A stretch of DNA of 64,000 bases, from contig CALXHP010000001.1 in the NCBI GenBank assembly GCA_944388135.1, positions 1 through 64,000 of the forward strand. Direction: 5' to 3'. Source of the stretch: an uncultured Gemmiger sp. (lineage in GTDB: Bacteria; Bacillota; Clostridia; Oscillospirales; Ruminococcaceae). A model generated the notes under the pieces. That model ran no database searches. It had not been told where the DNA came from and saw nothing but the letters and a program-made list of their open reading frames with translations. The translations under genes were made by a program, and so were the position numbers. This document shows, one piece after another, positions 16,791-25,900 of the stretch; the stretch's first letter is position 1, and each line of letters begins with the position of its first letter.

Positions 16791-19700
16791 TCAATACCGC
16801 TGGATCAGCGGGAAGATCAGTGCCAGCACGCACCAGGCCGCCTGATACAGCACCAAGGCCGCCAGAGGCAGCGAGGCAAGTCCGCCGGTAAGGCTGAGCA
16901 GCACCCCCAGCACACAGCTGAAGAACACCGACGCCGTCACCAGCATGGAGGATTTGTGTTCCCCTTCAGCGGCACCGGCTGCGGCCTCCAGGCCTCCCAC
17001 AAAGCTGGCAAAACTGCCCAGATGCAGCATGTTGCCCTCACTTTCGGGCAGCCAGGCCACCGCCGGGTCCAAAGCCTTGCGTTCCGCCGCGTTGAGCACC
17101 TTGACGGAACCCGCCGGCAGACTGTAGGCCGTCTCCAGCAGCTGCACATCGCAGTTGAAGTCGTCACAGTCCACCACCAGCGACAGACCGGTGCGGCGCA
17201 GGCTTTCCAGCACCACCGCCGTATCGGGGTCGCGCTGGTAGGCCACCTGGAACATGGCGAACATCTTGCCGGATACCGCCAGATAGATGACCCGGCGCTG
17301 GTTGACCGTATGATGCTGTTCATATTCCAGGCTGGGGATCTTTACACCGTAGTCCTGCATCAGGGCACGGTTGCCCACCAGGACCCGGCGTTTGTTCACC
17401 CAACCCACATAGCCTTTGCCGTAGATGGTTTCCCGGTCATCTACCTGAGCCAGCAGATTGCGATTTTCCCCCAGCATGCCCAGAAAAACTTCCCGCAGCG
17501 TGGGGCCTGCTTCGGCCAGGATCGAGGCCGCATACACGATGGCCAGATCAATATGTTCCGGCTTCACCGGCTTGATACCGGACAGCGTCACACAGCCGTT
17601 GGGGAAAAGGTCCCGGGCCGTGACCTGGATGACATTGATCCGGCCCAGCTGCCGGATATCCCGCCAGCCGGGGATCACGGCTCCCACCTGGGCAGCGCTG
17701 CGCTGCATCATGCGGGCAGGCAGGGCGGACAGCAGCGTTCCGGCCAGTGGTGCCCCCAGGCAAAGTACACTGGCCAGCACCGTCATGGCAGCGGCGCTGT
17801 CCTTGGTGCGGATCAGGGTGATGATCATGGCCAGCAAGGCACATCCGCCGGCCAGCCAGGCAAACTGCTGCTGGTTCTTATCGCTGGTGCCGGAGGCCGC
17901 ACTGTTCTTTAAAAAGCTGCGGAAGATCTGCGTGGGCCGGTTCACCAGCACATTGGGATGAGGTTCCGCCAAACCCTTGGTCACCGCATGCAGTGCTCCC
18001 GCATCCTTCAGCCGATAGGCTACCGCATGCTCCACCTTGGCGCTGACCAGGCGGAAGTTTTCCTGCACGGTGCAGGCATTCATCCGTTTGCCCACGGTAT
18101 TCAGGCAAAGCACCAACACCGCAGGCCCTGCCAACAGTGTGACATCCGAGGTATAGTTTCCGGCAAAAAGAAGGACGATGCATTGCAGTGCCGCCCCCAA
18201 AAGCGGCAGCACCGCCAGGCTGTCGGGGGTGGGGCGCTTGGCCAGACCCAGCAAACCGTTCACCACTGTGCGCCAGCACAGTCCCCCCGCCGCCAGAAGA
18301 AGCACCAGGGCAACCGCCGGATACACGGTGGTACCGGCCAGGGGGCCCGGCATGGCCGGCAGGGCTGCCGCCATCAGGCCCAGGACCAGCAGCACCGCTG
18401 CGATCACCCCGGTAACCAGCGAGGCGGATGTATAATACAATACCTGTTGAGCCAGTTCCCGGCGCACCACCGGTGCATCCTCGGCACGCTCATATTCATG
18501 GTGATGCACAGCCGGGATCTCGGACGTATCAAACGGTTGGGCCGCAGAATCCGCCTGCTCGTCATCGGCTTTGCCTTTCAGGCGCATCATGCCCTTGGCC
18601 AGATCCTGCACACGGCGCCGTCCCCGGACGGGCGGTTGTTCTTCCTCATCCTCCAGCGACTCGGTCAGACGGGCCGCTGCGGTATCGAAGCGGGCGGTCC
18701 CCGTATTGATCGCCTGGGCAATATCCTGCACAAAGGAAGCGGTGCCCGGTTCTGCCGGTGCGTTTCCTGTCAGGTTCTGGGTAAAACCGGTGGTCGTTTC
18801 CCGCGTATCCCCACCGCCGCCCAGGTCCTGGGTGAAACCGGTGTGCGCCGGTGCCTGGGGCCGGGTATCCACCCCCAGATTCTGGGTAAAGCCGCTGTGG
18901 GTGGGTGTTTCCGGCGTAAGGCGGATCTTGCCGGTCAATGTATCCACCAGCTGGTCCACATCGTCAGGCTCCCGACGCCCCAGCAGGCCGCCTTCGGAAG
19001 GCAGCCCCACCACCTGGGTATCCGCATTGGGGTCCAGGCCGGATTTCACCGCTTCGGTCCCGGCCGGCTGGGATGCCATGGTCCGGGTGGTGCTCTCCGG
19101 TGGTGCAGCCTCCGTTTTCTGGGGCAGCACCGGGGTGACCGACTGTGCCGGGGTGACCGGCTGCTCCGGTGCCGGAGAAGACTGCCGGACGGCAGTACGG
19201 GGACGCACCGCATTGTAGGCGTTCATGAAATCCTGTGTGCTGTCCAACGGCGCCGCATCCAAAGCGCCCAGCTGCATGGTGAATCCCGAGCTGACCGGCG
19301 GCTCCGTCGGCAAACTGATGGGTTCCCCCACCGGCTCCTTCACCGGAGACTCCGGCATCGTCTGGGCCGGCGGCGCCGTGCGGATCTTCTGCCCCGGCGT
19401 AAATTCCACCGTATTGCGCTTTTTGCGGTAGATCGTCCCGGTGGCCCCGGTGGAAACAGACGCACGCGGTTCCCGCATTGCCTGGCGGATGCCCCGCAGC
19501 ATCTGCATGGTGTCGCCGCCGGTCTCCGGCGCCGAAGGACCGCGGGTATATTTGCTGCGCCAGACGTTTTCCACCGTGTCACCGCCCTGGGGCTGTTCCG
19601 GCTCGGGTTCAGCCTCCCGCCTGGCACGGTACACTTCGGCAGGCTCTTCCTGCCGCCCTTCGGGAATCACGATCTCCTCGGTATTGGAGTCCTTTGCCCC

Positions 19701-20525
19701 GAACAGTCCCCCCAGAAAACCATGCTTTCTGGCCGGTTTCTGGGAGCGGTGCTCCGGTTCCCGGTCAGGGAAATATTCTTCCCCGCCCTGGTCCGGGAAG
19801 TATTCTTTCTGCTCCTCCGGCGCCGGTTCCGGTGCGGCGGAGTCCTCTTCCCCGTTCTGGGGTCCGTTGCCGGCCAGCGACACATTGATAGGAACAAATT
19901 CGTCGGTATCCTCGGCGGACTTCAAACCGAAAAGTCCCCGCTTCTTTCTGCCGGGTTCCCGGATCTTTCCCTTTTCATCGGGCACAACCGCCACCGAGTC
20001 CCGGAAAAACTTCTGGAACTGATTTTTCCCCTGATTCAAGGCATCGGTATCCGCACCGGCATCCGGCGCCATCTTCAGCAGGAATCCCTTGATAATGCCG
20101 GTGCGGGTGGTATCCCCCATGGTACCGGTATCTGTGGTATCCTGCTTTTCCGGCGGTTCCGGGGCCGGTTCGGGCCAGGTCTGCCGGGGCTCCGGCTGCA
20201 CTGGCTGCGCCGGTTGCATCGGCTGTGCTGTGGGGCGCGGCTGCGCGGTCTGGCGCTGGGGCGGCGTTGTATTTCCTTGCCGCTGCTCCACCGCCGGGGA
20301 CTTCTGCAGGTCATCCCATCCGTCCAGGTCATCCAGACCCGCAAACGCGATCTTATGGTCCTGCTCCGGCGTGCCATGGAGCGGTGTGGTGGAGATTCCC
20401 ACACTGCGCAGGATCTCATCCACCTGATGGTCGGTCACCGTGCTCTGCACGCCGGCCGCCGTCTGCTGCTGGTTCAGATCCTGCAAAATACGATCCACTG
20501 AGTCATTGGTACGTTTGCTTGGCAT
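16791..20525 (-). CDS. Catalytically dead P1B-ATPase-like membrane protein with a ~690-residue disordered N-terminal region
   Basis: 1244 residues. Residues 1 to about 690 are low-complexity (Pro, Thr, Gln, Ala, Glu) and include four copies of an S/TGFTQ-N/D-L motif. From about 697 the chain follows P1B-type ATPases: two helix pairs, KRPTPDSLAVL (where KxPNMDxLVxLG is usual), an actuator-like segment, a helix pair at 890-942, a nucleotide-domain-like segment with GKGYVGWVNKRRVLVGNRALM, and a final helix pair at 1197-1244. Every catalytic motif is missing: the CPC-type motif reads LCLGAPL, DKTGTLT reads VTARDLF, and TGDN and GDGxND have no equivalent. It therefore probably cannot pump ions. 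ATG at 20525 (9 bases after GGGAG) is preferred over a GTG at 20531. Follows rlmB by 41 bases. Role unknown; a scaffold or sensor is my guess. Confidence 0.75.
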   Translation of the reverse strand: MPSKRTNDSVDRILQDLNQQQTAAGVQSTVTDHQVDEILRSVGISTTPLHGTPEQDHKIAFAGLDDLDGWDDLQKSPAVEQRQGNTTPPQRQTAQPRPTAQPMQPAQPVQPEPRQTWPEPAPEPPEKQDTTDTGTMGDTTRTGIIKGFLLKMAPDAGADTDALNQGKNQFQKFFRDSVAVVPDEKGKIREPGRKKRGLFGLKSAEDTDEFVPINVSLAGNGPQNGEEDSAAPEPAPEEQKEYFPDQGGEEYFPDREPEHRSQKPARKHGFLGGLFGAKDSNTEEIVIPEGRQEEPAEVYRARREAEPEPEQPQGGDTVENVWRSKYTRGPSAPETGGDTMQMLRGIRQAMREPRASVSTGATGTIYRKKRNTVEFTPGQKIRTAPPAQTMPESPVKEPVGEPISLPTEPPVSSGFTMQLGALDAAPLDSTQDFMNAYNAVRPRTAVRQSSPAPEQPVTPAQSVTPVLPQKTEAAPPESTTRTMASQPAGTEAVKSGLDPNADTQVVGLPSEGGLLGRREPDDVDQLVDTLTGKIRLTPETPTHSGFTQNLGVDTRPQAPAHTGFTQDLGGGGDTRETTTGFTQNLTGNAPAEPGTASFVQDIAQAINTGTARFDTAAARLTESLEDEEEQPPVRGRRRVQDLAKGMMRLKGKADDEQADSAAQPFDTSEIPAVHHHEYERAEDAPVVRRELAQQVLYYTSASLVTGVIAAVLLVLGLMAAALPAMPGPLAGTTVYPAVALVLLLAAGGLCWRTVVNGLLGLAKRPTPDSLAVLPLLGAALQCIVLLFAGNYTSDVTLLAGPAVLVLCLNTVGKRMNACTVQENFRLVSAKVEHAVAYRLKDAGALHAVTKGLAEPHPNVLVNRPTQIFRSFLKNSAASGTSDKNQQQFAWLAGGCALLAMIITLIRTKDSAAAMTVLASVLCLGAPLAGTLLSALPARMMQRSAAQVGAVIPGWRDIRQLGRINVIQVTARDLFPNGCVTLSGIKPVKPEHIDLAIVYAASILAEAGPTLREVFLGMLGENRNLLAQVDDRETIYGKGYVGWVNKRRVLVGNRALMQDYGVKIPSLEYEQHHTVNQRRVIYLAVSGKMFAMFQVAYQRDPDTAVVLESLRRTGLSLVVDCDDFNCDVQLLETAYSLPAGSVKVLNAAERKALDPAVAWLPESEGNMLHLGSFASFVGGLEAAAGAAEGEHKSSMLVTASVFFSCVLGVLLSLTGGLASLPLAALVLYQAAWCVLALIFPLIQRY

Positions 20526-20566
20526 GGTCACTTGCTCCCTTTACAGATAAAGGCTGAAAGTAAAAA

Positions 20567-21346
20567 TCATTTGGCGATGCGGCGGCGCAGCACATCATAG
20601 CACAGAATTCCCGCCGCCACACTGACGTTATAACTGTCCACACCGGTGGCCTGGCCGGGGGCCATCTCCAGGGTAACCGCCGCATCGCAGAGCTTGCGGG
20701 TAAGTGCGCCGGGGCCGCCTCCCTCGCTGCCCATCACCAGGGCCACCGGTCCGGAAAGATCGGTGCGGGAAAGGGGCTCGCCGCCCAGGTCGGCACAGTA
20801 GACAAACACATTGTGTTCCTTGATGGTGCGGATCGCCTGGGCCAGATTGGTCACCCGGGCCACCGGCAGCCGGGCAGCGGCACCGGCACTGGCCTTCATG
20901 ACCGTGCCGGTGATCCCCACGCCGCCCCGCTTGGGGATGACCACCCCGTGGGCACCGCAGAGATAGGCCGAGCGGATGATGGCCCCCAGGTTGTGGGGGT
21001 CCTCCACGCCGTCACACAAAACAAGAAAAGGAGCTTCGTTTTTGGCCTCTGCCGCAGCAAACAGGTCCTCCAGGGCAGCGTACTGGATTTCGGCGGCACG
21101 CACCGCCACCCCCTGATGGTCCGCTGTGCCGCAGAGTTTCTGCAGTTTGTTGCCCGGCACCCGTTTGACCACGGCGCCGCACTGCTTGGCCAGGGCCGTA
21201 TAATACCCCGCCACCGCCTGGGGAAGAGAATCCGCCAGGTAGACGGTATCCACCCCGTCGCCGCTTTTCAGCAATTCCGTAACGGGGTTCTTGCCCCATA
21301 CCAGTGTGTCGGGGTGCTGTGTCTGTTCGCGGCCCGTTCTTTCCAT
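20567..21346 (-). CDS. rlmB: 23S rRNA (guanosine-2'-O-)-methyltransferase, TrmH/SpoU family
   Basis: A 259-residue SpoU-family enzyme: an N-terminal substrate-binding domain (residues 15-90, WGKNPVTELLKSG) and a knotted methyltransferase domain with the three motifs DGVEDPHNLGAIIRSA (about 112-127), LVMGSEGGGP (about 205) and VDSYNVSVAAGI (about 232). By family it methylates a guanosine ribose in 23S rRNA using S-adenosylmethionine. ATG at 21346 follows AGGAGG by 6 bases. The P1B-like gene follows in the same direction. Confidence 0.88.
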   Translation of the reverse strand: MERTGREQTQHPDTLVWGKNPVTELLKSGDGVDTVYLADSLPQAVAGYYTALAKQCGAVVKRVPGNKLQKLCGTADHQGVAVRAAEIQYAALEDLFAAAEAKNEAPFLVLCDGVEDPHNLGAIIRSAYLCGAHGVVIPKRGGVGITGTVMKASAGAAARLPVARVTNLAQAIRTIKEHNVFVYCADLGGEPLSRTDLSGPVALVMGSEGGGPGALTRKLCDAAVTLEMAPGQATGVDSYNVSVAAGILCYDVLRRRIAK

Positions 21347-21422
21347 TCCTTACCTCCTGCGGGGAACGCCTGTCCCCTTCTTGTCTATCTTTCTTATCTT
21401 TAGTGCTGACTATACAGATAAC

Positions 21423-21451
21423 AGTATAGCACAAGAGTTGTCCCTTTGTCA
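21423..21451 (-). promoter_or_regulatory. rlmB promoter (tentative)
   Basis: Minus-strand TGACAA, 17 bases, TATACT, about 75 bases upstream of the rlmB start. The -35 is imperfect. Confidence 0.4.
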
Positions 21452-21594
21452 CCTTTTTTTGCGGTTTTTGTCGCCCGGCGCCCCGCTTTTCCGGCCCGGG
21501 GAGGGCCCAATGCGCCAAAAGTGCAAAGCCCGTCTTTGATTCAACGCTGCATCATGGTTTATACAAACTGTAGACGGTGGAGAACTTTTCCCAT

Positions 21595-21685
21595 TGTTGA
21601 AAACTCTGTGGAAAGTGTGGAAAACCCGCATTCCCATCCACTTTTCCACCATTTGGCAGCGGAGTTTTGCACCGGCTGTTGAAAA
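21595..21685. other. Cluster of DnaA-box-like 9-mers in the rlmB-fba intergenic region
   Basis: The 600-base gap 21347-21946 holds five copies of a TGT(G/T)GAAA(A/G)-type word: 21595-21603, 21607-21615 and 21616-21624 in direct orientation, 21642-21650 inverted (TTTTCCACC), and 21677-21685 direct. Each differs by one to three bases from the DnaA box TGTGGATAA. No dnaA, dnaN or AT-rich unwinding region is present, so an origin is unlikely; a DnaA-titration or regulatory site is possible. I see nothing else in 21452-21594 or 21686-21851. Confidence 0.35.
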
Positions 21686-21851
21686 GTTTTCCCTATAACA
21701 GCCCGGATAACCCCTTTTGTCAAGTGGGCAAACCGTTCAATTTTGCCTGACGAAGAAAGCAGTTTTGCCGCGGAATTGACAAATTCTTCCTGGGAGACGC
21801 CTTTGCCGCCGGGATGGTGCAAAAGTACATATTCTCCGACGAAAAAAGCTG

Positions 21852-21880
21852 TTGCTTTTTTGTCAAAGTCAGGGTATAAT
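21852..21880 (+). promoter_or_regulatory. fba promoter
   Basis: TTGCTT, 17 bases, TATAAT, about 60 bases upstream of the aldolase start. A TTGACA at about 21776 has no suitably spaced -10. Confidence 0.5.
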
Positions 21881-21946
21881 GAGACTGACGGTACACCGGG
21901 GGTCGGTGTGCCCTTATCCAACAAAGATCATGTGGAGGTATGTGAT

Positions 21947-22810
21947 ATGCTGGTAAATGCTACCAATATGCTGCTGAAAGCACGCGACGGCCACTATGCT
22001 GTGGGCCAGTTCAACATCAACAACCTGGAGTGGACCAAGAGCATCCTGCTCACCGCGCAGGAACTCAATTCGCCCGTGATCCTCGGTGTTTCCGAGGGCG
22101 CCGGCAAATATATGACCGGTTTCAAGACCGTTGCCGCCATGGTCAAGGCCATGGACGAGAGCCTGGGCATCACCGTTCCCGTGGCCCTGCACCTGGACCA
22201 CGGCACCTATGAAGGCGCCAAGGCCTGCGTCGCCGCCGGCTTCACCTCCATCATGTTTGACGGCAGCCACTACGATATCGAAGAGAACGTTGCCAAGACC
22301 ACCGAGCTGGTAGCCCTGGCTCATGACCACGGCCTGTCCATCGAGGCTGAGGTCGGTTCCATCGGCGGCGAGGAAGACGGCGTCATCGGCATGGGCGAAG
22401 TCGCCGATCCCGAGCAGTGCGCCAAGATCGCCAGCCTGGGCATCGACTTCCTGGCTGCCGGCATCGGCAACATCCACGGCAAATACCCCGCCAACTGGAA
22501 GGGCCTGGACTTCGACGCGCTGGACAAGATCCATGCTGCCACCAACAACATTCCTCTGGTCCTGCACGGCGGCACCGGTATCCCCGAGGATATGATCCGC
22601 AAGGCCATCAGCCTGGGTGTTTCCAAGATCAACGTCAACACCGAGTGCCAGCTGAGCTTTGCCGACGCTACCCGCAAGTATATCGAAGCCGGCAAGGACC
22701 TGCAGGGCAAGGGCTTTGACCCCCGCAAGCTGCTGGCTCCCGGCGCCGAGGCCATCAAGGCTACCGTTCGTGAGAAGATCGAACTCTTCGGCTCTGCCAA
22801 CAAGGCTTGA
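21947..22810 (+). CDS. fba: Class II fructose-bisphosphate aldolase
   Basis: Zinc-dependent cleavage of fructose 1,6-bisphosphate in glycolysis. The 287-residue protein has ALHLDHG with the catalytic aspartate (84) and zinc histidine (85), GSIGGEED in the flexible loop region, the second zinc histidine in GNIHGKYP, LHGGTG, and INVNTE for phosphate binding. ATG at 21947 is supported by GGAGG 8 bases upstream; the longer frame back to 21743 crosses the promoter. Related tagatose-bisphosphate aldolases (GatY/KbaY) are hard to exclude, but the lack of tagatose genes favours the glycolytic enzyme. The codon choice is highly biased, as expected for an abundant protein. Confidence 0.9.
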   Translation: MLVNATNMLLKARDGHYAVGQFNINNLEWTKSILLTAQELNSPVILGVSEGAGKYMTGFKTVAAMVKAMDESLGITVPVALHLDHGTYEGAKACVAAGFTSIMFDGSHYDIEENVAKTTELVALAHDHGLSIEAEVGSIGGEEDGVIGMGEVADPEQCAKIASLGIDFLAAGIGNIHGKYPANWKGLDFDALDKIHAATNNIPLVLHGGTGIPEDMIRKAISLGVSKINVNTECQLSFADATRKYIEAGKDLQGKGFDPRKLLAPGAEAIKATVREKIELFGSANKA

Positions 22811-22825
22811 TTTTTCCGCATAAAA

Positions 22826-22856
22826 AGGCCGGTGGGATTTTCCCACCGGCCTTTTC
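22826..22856 (+). terminator. Bidirectional terminator between fba and the GH3 chimera
   Basis: AAGGCCGGTGGGA-TTT-TCCCACCGGCCTT with T-tracts on both strands (CTTTTCTG on plus, TTTTTATG on minus). Serves convergent transcripts. Confidence 0.88.
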
Positions 22857-22928
22857 TGTATGTAAGCAAAGACACCCTGCCCACTCCGTCCGGAGAAGGC
22901 AGGGGTTCCTTGTATAGGGAGGTGTCGG

Positions 22929-25900
22929 TTATCCTTCGTAACAGTCGGAATGGAGGATCACGCGGACCAGACGGGTCACACAGCGCTTCAGCTCCTCCAG
23001 ACTGAGGCTGCCGTCGGCCAATGCCCGACGGATGTCTTCGTGGTCCATATCCATACCGGGCATGACCACATCGTTCCCCGCCCGGATGCAGCCGGAAGCC
23101 GTGCAGGAATCATCCACATTGGTGGTGGTCCAGTCCGTCATGATCACCCCGTCAAAGCCAAACTCGCAGCGGGCCGCCTTGGTGCAGGTGTCGTAGCAGT
23201 TTGCCGCATGCACACCATTGATCAGATTATAGCTGGTCATGATCGACCGGGGCCCGGCCTCCCCAATGGCGATCTCAAAGCCCTTGAGGTAGATTTCCCG
23301 CAGGGTTCTTTCCGTCAGGATGCTGTCGGAGGCCATCCGGTTATCCTCCTGGTTGTTGCAGGCATAATGTTTGATGGTGGTGCCGATGCCGGGGTGGCTC
23401 TGTACCCCCTTGGTGATGGCCGCGGCACAGCGGCCGCTGAGGAGCGGGTCCTCGGCATAATACTCAAAATTGCGGCCGCAGAGCGGATTGCGATGGATGT
23501 TCATGCCGGGGGCCAGCCAGAGCTGCACGCCAAAGAGTTTCATTTCCTCCCCGATCGCTCCACCGACCTCCTGCAAGAGGGGCATATCCCAGGTCTGGGC
23601 CAGCAGGGTCCCCACCGGGATGGCCGTGCAGTACTGGTGATAGGGCTCCCCTCCCGGCACGGGCCCCTCGTAGAACAGGCCGTGCTCCAGGCTCATCTCC
23701 AGCGGCACCGGCTGCGGCCGGCCGTTCTTCACATAGTAGGTCTGGGTCAGGCGCAGGCCTGCCGGTCCGTCGGCCAGCACGATGTTGGCGACCCCCTGCT
23801 CCAGGGCGATGCTGCTGGTTTCAGCCGCAGACCCCGGCACCGCCGAACCTGCGCTGCCCAAGGCACTGGCCTTTTCGCTGTCATTGCTTTCGCTCTGCCC
23901 TTTGCTGGGTTCCCCCGTGGCCAGATGGATCAGCTGCTCTTCCGTCAGGCTTTCTACCAGTTCGGCCGCTTCATCCCGGGGTTCCCGGAGTTCATAGTCC
24001 ACCACCCGGGTGGATACCGCCGTGAGGTCATACGGCAGCACCGTCACGTCCCGGGCCGCAGCCTCCATGGCTGCATACCGGGCCGCCCGTTTTTCCGCCG
24101 GAAGGGAAAGCAGATGCAGCGTCTGCCGGGGCGGGCAGATGGTCTGCGTCCTGGTAAGCACCTTATCCTCCGGGAGAAGCAGACCCGCCTGCAGGGTACT
24201 TGCCTGCAAAGAGTTGCCTACATAGATGCCATACAGTCCCCGCTCCAGCATCCAGGCCGATGTTGTCTCCTCGTAGCTTTCCAACTGCTCCGGGCCAAAG
24301 TTCAATAACAGATTTTCATTTTCGCCTGGCTGCAGCAGGGCGGTTTTGCCAAAGGCCACCAGGCGGCGCGCCTCTTTTTCCAGTTTTCCGTCGGGCAGCC
24401 CCGCGTACACCTGTACCACTTCCCGCCCGGCGACTGCACCGGTGTTGGTCACCCTGGTCTGTACCGTTACCCGGCCATCCGCCGCAGCGGAAACCCCCAC
24501 GGTTTCCAGCCGGAAGGTCGTATAGCTCAGGCCAAAGCCAAAACCGTAGCGCACCGGCACCTGGAAGCTGTCGAAGTACCGGTATCCCACATAGATGCCT
24601 TCCTCGTACAGTTCCTTTTCCACATTGCCGTTGTTGTGGGAGAAGGTGGCCGCATTGGGATAGTCCCTGTAATGGTCAGCCCAGGTATCCGTCAGTTTGC
24701 CGCTGGGGTTGACGGCGCCGCCGAGCACGTCCGCCACCGCGTGGCCGCCTTCCATGCCCGGCTGTGAGACGATCAGCACCGCCTGGATACGGGGGAATTC
24801 CTCCAGGAAGGCCAGGTCCACCACGCCGCCGGCGTTGACGATCAACACCACATGGGCATACAGCGCTTCCAACATTTTCAGGTGTTCCCGCTCGCACTCA
24901 CTGAGCTCGTAGTCACCGGCCGCCGCCTGCCGGTCGGCGTTCTCGCCCGCGACGCGGGCAATGCAGTACACGGCCACCTCCGCTTCCGTTTTGTATACAT
25001 CGCCCCCCGCCGGCATGGCGAAGGGATGGGTGGAATAGGCCGTAAAAAGGTGCTGAGACCGCCCTGCAGGTTCAATTCTTTCTGGGCGGCAAGGATTGCC
25101 CTGGGCCACCAGTTCATTCATCAGACTGTAGATCTCCTGTTTGGCACCCACATCAATGCCGCGGGTCGGTTCATCAAAAATAACCACTTCCGCATCGGCC
25201 GCCATCGTTTTGGCCAGGACCACCTTCTGCTGGTTGTCGCCGGACAGGTTCATCACCAGCTGGCCCATACTGGGTGTTTTGATATGGAAGGCTTTCTGGT
25301 ACTTTTCCGCCTCCGCATCCACCTCTTTGTTCCGCACCAGCCCGAAAACGCCGTTGGCAAAGCGATCCAGACAGTTGATGGTGGTATTCCAGGCGATGCT
25401 CTGGTTCAGGAACAGCCCTTTCTCCTTGCGGTCTTCCGGCACCAGGCCGATCCCGGTATGGATGCCTTTGCGGGGGGTATCGATCCGGACCGGTTTTCCC
25501 TCATAGTAGATCTGACCGCTTTCCAGGGGGGCAGCGCCGTAGAGCACCTCCATCAGTTCGGTACGGCCGGCGCCCACCAGGCCGCCGAAGCCCAGGATCT
25601 CCCCTCTGTGCAGGGTAAAGTTGATATCGGTATCCCCGTTGCCGCACAGGTGTTCTACCCGAAGGATCTCCTCCCCGATCTTCACATCCCGCGGAGGGCA
25701 GGTCTGGCTGACGGTACGCCCCACCATGGCTGCAATCAGCTGTTCGCGGGTGGCGTCCTCCGCCTGCAGTGTGGTCACATACTTGCCGTCCCGCATAACA
25801 CTGATGCGGTCGCCGATCTCAAACAGTTCTTCCAGACGATGGCTGATATAAATGATGGTGACCCCCTGCTTTTTCAGGTCACGGATGATCTGGAACAGCA

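Noticed and set aside
17958..20501. 847-residue plus-strand open frame opposite the pseudo-P-ATPase gene
   Set aside because: His/Arg/Gly-rich composition and no ribosome site; it is the mirror of the GC-rich, biased minus-strand coding frame, which has a good start site and recognisable P1B-like domains.
21595..21685. Chromosome origin of replication
   Set aside because: DnaA-like words are present but there is no AT-rich unwinding stretch and no dnaA, dnaN, recF or gyrB nearby.
22321..22846. Minus-strand frames opposite the aldolase gene
   Set aside because: The aldolase has clear active-site motifs and strong codon bias; the opposite frames are shadows.
22870..22905. Second terminator hairpin (CCCTGCC...GGCAGGG) after the GH3 chimera
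   Set aside because: Long loop and no proper T-tract; the hairpin at 22826-22856 explains termination better.
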